A program made the position numbers and the translations under genes. A model generated the notes under the pieces. That model was not told the origin of the DNA. It worked only from the letters and a program-made list of their open reading frames with translations, and made no database searches. From Sulfuricurvum sp. (GTDB lineage: Bacteria > Campylobacterota > Campylobacteria > Campylobacterales > Sulfurimonadaceae), in contig QKCD01000017.1 in assembly GCA_003245815.1 (NCBI GenBank), positions 1 to 32,921 on the forward strand: 32,921 nt of DNA. The letters are read 5' to 3'. This document shows, piece by piece, positions 28,874-32,921 of this stretch (positions are counted from its first letter, which is position 1; every line of letters begins with the position of its first letter).

Positions 28874-30253
28874 ATGGCAGGTTCAATCAGTTCGCTCGGT
28901 ATCGGCTCGGGGGTATTGACCTCCGATGTGCTCGATCAGCTCCGTGCCGCGGATGAAGCGAATCTCATCACGCCGCTGGACAGAAAAATCGAGGTCGAAA
29001 AACAGAAAGCGACCGCGTACAATCTCCTCGATACGCTGATGACGACCTTTAAAAGCAGTGTTTCGTCCCTGAGCTACGATTCCCTTTACCAGAACCGTAC
29101 GGTGGATGTGACGGGGGGCGACCTCGGCGTGAAAGCCGAGGCGGGCTCGGATGTCGGGACATTCACCCTTGAGACGGTGGCCCTGGCGAAGAAAGAGATC
29201 CAGCAGTCGGGTGCGTTTGCGTCGACAGGCGATACGGTGGCGGCCGGGCCGGGGACGATGACCATCGCGATCGGCGGCAGCAGCTACGATATCGCCTATA
29301 CCGACACGATGACGCTCTCCGAACTGGCCCAGGCGATCAACGACGCGGCCGGCAGCAAACTGACGGCGTCGGTCCTGCAGACCGGAACCGGCGCCTACAG
29401 CCTGGTCCTCTCCTCCGATACGACGGGAGCGGACCAGGCGATTACGGTCACGGATACTCCCGATGTCCCGGGATCAGGGCTCGCAGCGGCATTGACGAGC
29501 GGGATGGCAACGATCCAGAACGCCGACGATGCTACCTTCAAATACAACGGCATCACCATCACGCGCACCAGCAACGAGGTCTCGGACCTGATCAACGGGG
29601 TCACCCTGACCCTGAAGACGGAGGGGGAGTTCGCCAACGTGACGGTCAAACAGGATCAGGATGCCATCGCCACGGAGCTCAAGCTCCTGGTGGAGAACTA
29701 CAACAACCTGATCACGAATCTCTCCGATATGACCAGCTACAATGCGGAAACGGGCGCGACCGGCGTCTTCAACGGCAACAACTTCATCAAGTCGATCGCC
29801 CGCGAGATCAACGCCGTCATCACCTCCGTCGATGGAGAGAACAACTCGCTCGTCAACTACGGGATCGAGATCGACCGCTACGGGGTGATGAGTTTCGACG
29901 AGACGGCCTTCAAAGCGAAGATGAATGATGACCCGGCGGCGGTCGAAGCGTTTTTTGCCGGCAGTTATGACACTACGACCGGTGCGACGACGACGGGCAT
30001 TTTCGAACGGCTCAACGACAAACTGACGGAGTTCACCGGTTACAACGGCCTGATGGACAATTTCAAGTCCGATATGGACACGCGGCTGGAGTCAATGAAC
30101 GATCAGCGCAGCCGTCTTCTGGCCTCCCTTGACACCCGCTACGCCATCCTCGAGAAGCAGTTCATTGCCTACGACGCGATCATCAGTAAGCTCAACGCCC
30201 AGTTTCAATCACTGCAGCAGATGATCGACGCGGCGGCAAACAGTAATAACTGA
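28874..30253 (+). CDS. fliD: Flagellar hook-associated protein 2 / filament cap FliD
   Basis: N-terminal GSISSLGIGSGVLTSDVLDQLRAADEANLITPLDRKIEVEKQKATAYNLL; C-terminal LEKQFIAYDAIISKLNAQFQSLQQMIDA. Confidence 0.92.
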   Translation: MAGSISSLGIGSGVLTSDVLDQLRAADEANLITPLDRKIEVEKQKATAYNLLDTLMTTFKSSVSSLSYDSLYQNRTVDVTGGDLGVKAEAGSDVGTFTLETVALAKKEIQQSGAFASTGDTVAAGPGTMTIAIGGSSYDIAYTDTMTLSELAQAINDAAGSKLTASVLQTGTGAYSLVLSSDTTGADQAITVTDTPDVPGSGLAAALTSGMATIQNADDATFKYNGITITRTSNEVSDLINGVTLTLKTEGEFANVTVKQDQDAIATELKLLVENYNNLITNLSDMTSYNAETGATGVFNGNNFIKSIAREINAVITSVDGENNSLVNYGIEIDRYGVMSFDETAFKAKMNDDPAAVEAFFAGSYDTTTGATTTGIFERLNDKLTEFTGYNGLMDNFKSDMDTRLESMNDQRSRLLASLDTRYAILEKQFIAYDAIISKLNAQFQSLQQMIDAAANSNN

Positions 30254-30336
30254 TATCCCCATAACCTCCAAAATCCGCAGGCGGGCCGATTTACAGGGAG
30301 GGTTGGATACAATCTCTCATGCTAACGCAAGGATGA

Positions 30337-32462
<2,126 letters not shown>

Positions 32463-32463
<1 letters not shown>

Positions 32464-32921
32464 TGCGGAACCTCTTTCTCATCATCCAGGCTCGCATGAC
32501 CTCGACGCGCCTGCCCGGCAAGGTGATGCTTGAGATCTGCGGGGTGCCGGTGCTGGAACTGATGCTTCGGAGGCTGGAGCGGTTCCGCGACCAGATCATC
32601 ATCGCCACGACCAACGACGGCAGTGAAACTCCCATCGTCGCGCTCTGCGAGCGTCTGGGCATCCGCTATTTCCGGGGGAGTACCGACAATGTCCTGGAAC
32701 GCTACTACCAGGCAGCCTCCCATTTCGGCGCCCGCGCTGGCGATACCGTCGTACGCTGTACCAGCGACTGCCCCCTTATCGACCCCGAGATCACGGCGAA
32801 GGCGATTGCCTGTTTCGAAGAGACCTCCTATGACTACCTCTCCGCGGGGGTGCACAGCGGCTACCCCCGGGGGATGGATACGGAGGTCTTCGGATTTGAA
32901 CTCCTCGCAGAGGCGCACCGC
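32463..32921 (+). CDS. SpsF/PseF-like cytidylyltransferase-family protein (partial, runs off window)
   Basis: MRNLFLIIQARMTSTRLPGKVMLEICGVPVLELMLRRLERF…CTSDCPLIDPEI; overlaps pseC stop (TGATG). Confidence 0.85.

Noticed and set aside
28753-28956. Small ORF MDAKAVPDLLDALHGDRAKLRRFLTDILL… before fliD
   Set aside because: Overlaps the sigma-28 promoter, the RBS and the start of fliD in another frame; no family recognised, so not called.

Overview
GC-rich chromosomal window from a Campylobacterota (epsilonproteobacterial) genome. Gene content and order look like a Sulfurimonas/Sulfuricurvum-type relative (inference from family recognition, no search was run). Most of the window is conserved housekeeping genes: def–(degenerate GGDEF)–clpP–tig / folE–fliI; nifS–nifU; PIN-PhoH; periplasmic thioredoxin–cytochrome c with a divergent MerR-type regulator; aroC–rnc–rnhA–TPR(LapB-like); a serine-recombinase-like protein overlapping ccoG; purM; SpeE-like–coaE–dapF–Mut7-C; prfA–rpsT; glmM–lspA; tRNA-Val(GAC); thrS–infC; a small SRP (4.5S) RNA gene on the minus strand; and fliD with a good sigma-28 promoter followed by pseB–pseC–spsF/pseF-like. 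I found no CRISPR array, prophage, IS element or rRNA. The observations most worth checking are: (i) a serine-recombinase-fold protein lacking the catalytic serine, translationally overlapped with ccoG, whose sigma-70 promoter carries an inverted repeat over the -35; (ii) a frameshift/microdeletion in pseC; (iii) two perfect in-frame tandem microduplications (24 bp in def, 18 bp in a Mut7-C gene); (iv) a 10-bp hairpin that sequesters the coaE start codon; (v) a MerR-like regulator with an apparent second HTH, divergent from a thioredoxin/cytochrome c pair; (vi) a degenerate GGDEF protein inside the clpP–def operon. I see no convincing completely novel multi-gene system. The nearest candidate is the recombinase-like/ccoG unit.
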